From: Actinotalea sp. Marseille-Q4924
GTDB taxonomy: Bacteria > Actinomycetota > Actinomycetes > Actinomycetales > Cellulomonadaceae
Length of the DNA: 64,000 nucleotides
NCBI RefSeq assembly: GCF_916618755.1
Contig: NZ_CAKAKB010000003.1
Coordinates: 1,223,892 to 1,287,891, forward strand
Direction of reading: 5' to 3'
Shown piece after piece: positions 61,077 to 64,000 of the stretch (position 1 is the stretch's first letter; every line of letters starts with the position of its first letter). The notes below the pieces were generated by a model. That model worked only from the letters and a program-made list of their open reading frames with translations, searched no databases and was not told the origin of the DNA. The translations under genes and the position numbers were made by a program.

Positions 61077-62120
61077 TCACCCCCGGAAGTGGTCCCACCC
61101 CACCGACCGCACCTCGGGCGGACGGCCCGCGACGAGCACCCGTGGTCCGTCGCCCTCGGCCGGCAGGACGACGCCGATCCGCCGGAACGGCTCGGGCAGG
61201 GCGGTCCCGGGCGGGAACGTGGCCAGCAGCCCGTGGTCCTCGCCGCCGGTGAGGACCCAGTCGAGCGGGTCGGCCGGTGCCGCCCCCGGACCCAGCACGG
61301 CGGCCACCGGCATGACGGCGTCGAGGTCCGGCGCCAGCGACGCCGGGTCGTCGAGGTCCACGCGGACCGCGGAGGCCCGGGCCAGGCGCCCGGCGTCACG
61401 CAGGAGGCCGTCGCTGACGTCCATCATGGCCGTGGCCCCGGCGCGCGCGGCGGCCGGGCCGGCCGCGAGCGGCGAGACCGGGCAGCGGTAGCGCGCGACG
61501 GCGTCGGAGACCTCGGGCGGGGCGCCGTCGTCCGAGCGACCGGCGGCCAGCACCGCGTACCCCGCGGCGGACCGCCCGAGCACGCCGGCGTGCGCGACGA
61601 CGTCGCCGCTGCGCGCGCCCGACCGCAGGACCGGCGGGCGTCCCTCCAGGTCCCCGTGGACGGTCACCGCGACGACGAGCTCCGTCCCGCCGGACAGGTC
61701 ACCGCCCACCACGCCCACGCCGAGCGGCGCGCACGCGGTCTCCAGGCCCCGGGCCAGGCCCAGGACCCACTCCACCGGCGTGTCGGAGGGCACGACCAGT
61801 CCGACGACGAGGGAGGTGGGGCGAGCACCCATCGCGGCCACGTCCGCCAGGTTCTGCACCGCCGCGCGGCGTCCGACGTGCTCCCCCTCGGACCACTCGC
61901 GCCGGAAGTGGCGGCCCTCGACGAGCAGGTCCGTCGACACGACGAACCGTGCGTCGGGCGCGGCGACGACGGCGGCGTCGTCGCCGGGACCGACGAGCGT
62001 CGCCGCGCCGGCGCCCAGGAGCGGGAAGACCTGCGCGAGCAGGGCGTCCTCGCCGAGGTCGGCGACCGTCGGGCCGGGGCGTCCCGCCGGGGGTCGTGGG
62101 GCACGCGAGGGACCGGTCAC
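61077..62120 (-). CDS. thiL: thiamine-monophosphate kinase
   Basis: 347 residues from GTG 62120. VGPGDDAAVVAA, STDLLVEGRHFRREW, GVVGGDLSGGTELVV, AMMDVSDGLLRDAGRLA and TGGEDHGLLATF are ThiL motifs. It makes thiamine diphosphate. Faces DUF3515 divergently. Confidence 0.92.
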   Translation of the reverse strand: MTGPSRAPRPPAGRPGPTVADLGEDALLAQVFPLLGAGAATLVGPGDDAAVVAAPDARFVVSTDLLVEGRHFRREWSEGEHVGRRAAVQNLADVAAMGARPTSLVVGLVVPSDTPVEWVLGLARGLETACAPLGVGVVGGDLSGGTELVVAVTVHGDLEGRPPVLRSGARSGDVVAHAGVLGRSAAGYAVLAAGRSDDGAPPEVSDAVARYRCPVSPLAAGPAAARAGATAMMDVSDGLLRDAGRLARASAVRVDLDDPASLAPDLDAVMPVAAVLGPGAAPADPLDWVLTGGEDHGLLATFPPGTALPEPFRRIGVVLPAEGDGPRVLVAGRPPEVRSVGWDHFRG

Positions 62121-62185
62121 GGGCCACCACGGTACGCGGGACCCACGCGCCCGGAGCACGCCGCGGAGCGGGTTACCGTGATCGC

Positions 62186-62746
62186 GTGCGCCACCGTGCC
62201 CTGCCGTCGACCTCGCCCGCCGGGCGCGCGGGCGCCTCCCCGCGCCGGGACCCCCTGGCAGCCCCGCGTGGGCGGTCCCGTGCCGCGGTCGCGACGGCCA
62301 CGGGCGCCGCCGTCCTCCTGGTCGCCGGCTGCACCACCGCCGTCCCCGTCGAGGTCGCGCCCTACGCCGCGGACCCGACGTGCGCGGAGGTGGTCCTGGC
62401 CCTGCCCCGCGACCTCGGGGGCCTGCCGCGCCTGGGCACCACGAGCCAGGCGACCGTCGCCTGGGGCGACCCGGCCGACCCGGTCGTCCTCCGCTGCGGC
62501 GTCGAGCCGCCCGGGCCGACGACGGACCGGTGCGTCAACGCGGACGACGGCGAGACGAGCGTGGACTGGATCAGCGTCCCCGGCGACGAGCGGCCCGACG
62601 GCGCCTGGCTGTTCACCACGTACGGCCGTGCGCCCGCGGTCGAGGTGCTCGTGCCCGCCTCCGTCGCGGAGAGCAGCAGCACGTCGTTCATCCTCGACCT
62701 GGGCCCGGCGGTCGCGGAGGTGGAGCAGACGCGCGCGTGCCTGTGA
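62186..62746 (+). CDS. DUF3515 lipoprotein
   Basis: 186 residues from GTG 62186. Basic start, signal helix and lipobox AVLLVAGCTT; then VVLALPRDLGGLPRL, WGDPADPVVLRCGVEPP and TYGRAPAVEVLVPASV, the DUF3515 core. Function unknown; conserved near ddl and thiL in actinobacteria. Confidence 0.87.
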   Translation: MRHRALPSTSPAGRAGASPRRDPLAAPRGRSRAAVATATGAAVLLVAGCTTAVPVEVAPYAADPTCAEVVLALPRDLGGLPRLGTTSQATVAWGDPADPVVLRCGVEPPGPTTDRCVNADDGETSVDWISVPGDERPDGAWLFTTYGRAPAVEVLVPASVAESSSTSFILDLGPAVAEVEQTRACL

Positions 62747-62753
62747 CGGGGCG

Positions 62754-63802
<1,049 letters not shown>

Positions 63803-63806
<4 letters not shown>

Positions 63807-64000
63807 GCAGCTGATCCCGTGCTCGCCGGAGCGTCCGCCGAAGACGACCGCGACGCGCGGGCGTCGGTGCCGCGTCCCGCGACGGCGCCGTGCAGGGTGC
63901 GGTAGGAGGCGAGGCGAGCCCGCAGGGCCTCGTCGTCGGTGGCCAGGGCGCCGAGGACCACGTCGGAGTGGCCCGCGAGGTACTTCGTCACGGAGTGGAG
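63803..64000 (-). pseudogene. trans-sulfuration PLP enzyme, 3' truncated (5' end beyond window)
   Basis: LHSVTKYLAGHSDVVLGALA contains the PLP-binding Lys (SxTKY) of cystathionine gamma-synthase/lyase-type enzymes, then SYRTLHGAVAG. At that point, near 63876, the family sequence stops and the frame runs out of register across the ddl start, ending at 63803. The normal C-terminal half (about 180 residues) is absent. Confidence 0.75.

Overview
The window comes from a very GC-rich actinobacterium. Gene order and protein style (rplU-rpmA-obg-proBA-nadD-rsfS; rpmF-rnc-mutM; rsmD-coaD; cydABDC beside a DosS/DosR-type pair) suggest Micrococcales, probably Cellulomonadaceae. That placement is inference; no rRNA is present.

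Positions 1 to about 30,250 are a copper-handling genomic island integrated at the 3' end of a tRNA-Ala(GGC) gene (30253-30325), with a tyrosine recombinase and an excisionase-like gene beside it. The left end lies outside the window. The island holds a membrane-anchored cupredoxin and HMA proteins, a 16-cysteine four-helix copper-storage protein, a MacB-like ABC system whose ATPase carries a C-terminal YHS metal-binding domain, lnt and lgt, two DUF305 proteins, two SHOCT membrane microproteins, a YibE/F protein, a K+ channel, a thiol-redox operon (glutaredoxin-like, CcdA-like, redoxin, 46-residue Cys-rich peptide), copZ - 32-aa membrane microprotein - copA, an HMA/SafE-like/cupredoxin fusion, an M23 peptidase and two related two-component systems.

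The strongest structural signal is a set of ten tandem boxes, T(G/C)AAG-N6-T(G/C)AAG with an exact 11-bp period. Nine lie 61-121 bp upstream of the start codons of island operons; the tenth lies 113 bp upstream of a small membrane-protein gene and about 270 bp upstream of the ABC operon. They resemble the tandem TGAAGATTT repeat that I recall as the Corynebacterium glutamicum CopR site. They would join copper efflux, copper storage, thiol repair, lipoprotein maturation (lgt, lnt) and envelope hydrolysis into one regulon.

From 30.4 to 44 kb the window is core chromosome on the minus strand: a FAD oxidoreductase, a histidine phosphatase, rsfS, a Pro/Ala-rich membrane protein, nadD, a 51-aa membrane protein, proA, proB, obg, rpmA, rplU and rne. 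From 44.4 to 52.2 kb on the plus strand are cydABDC and a GAF-GAF histidine kinase; the DosR-type regulator follows convergently. A GGAC-N4-GTCCC element and a 21-bp palindrome precede cydA. From 52.3 to 59.8 kb the minus strand carries mutM, rnc, rpmF, yceD, a DivIVA-like gene, coaD, rsmD and recG. The right end has rpmB, a GNAT acetyltransferase, thiL, a DUF3515 lipoprotein gene and ddl. ddl has lost its start at a junction with a truncated trans-sulfuration enzyme.

Three reading frames are interrupted: a PepSY-like gene at 25631, the Pro/Ala-rich gene near 33.4 kb and rne at 43884. Two of the three breaks sit exactly in G/C homopolymers. Base-calling error is the likeliest cause, but true mutation is not excluded.
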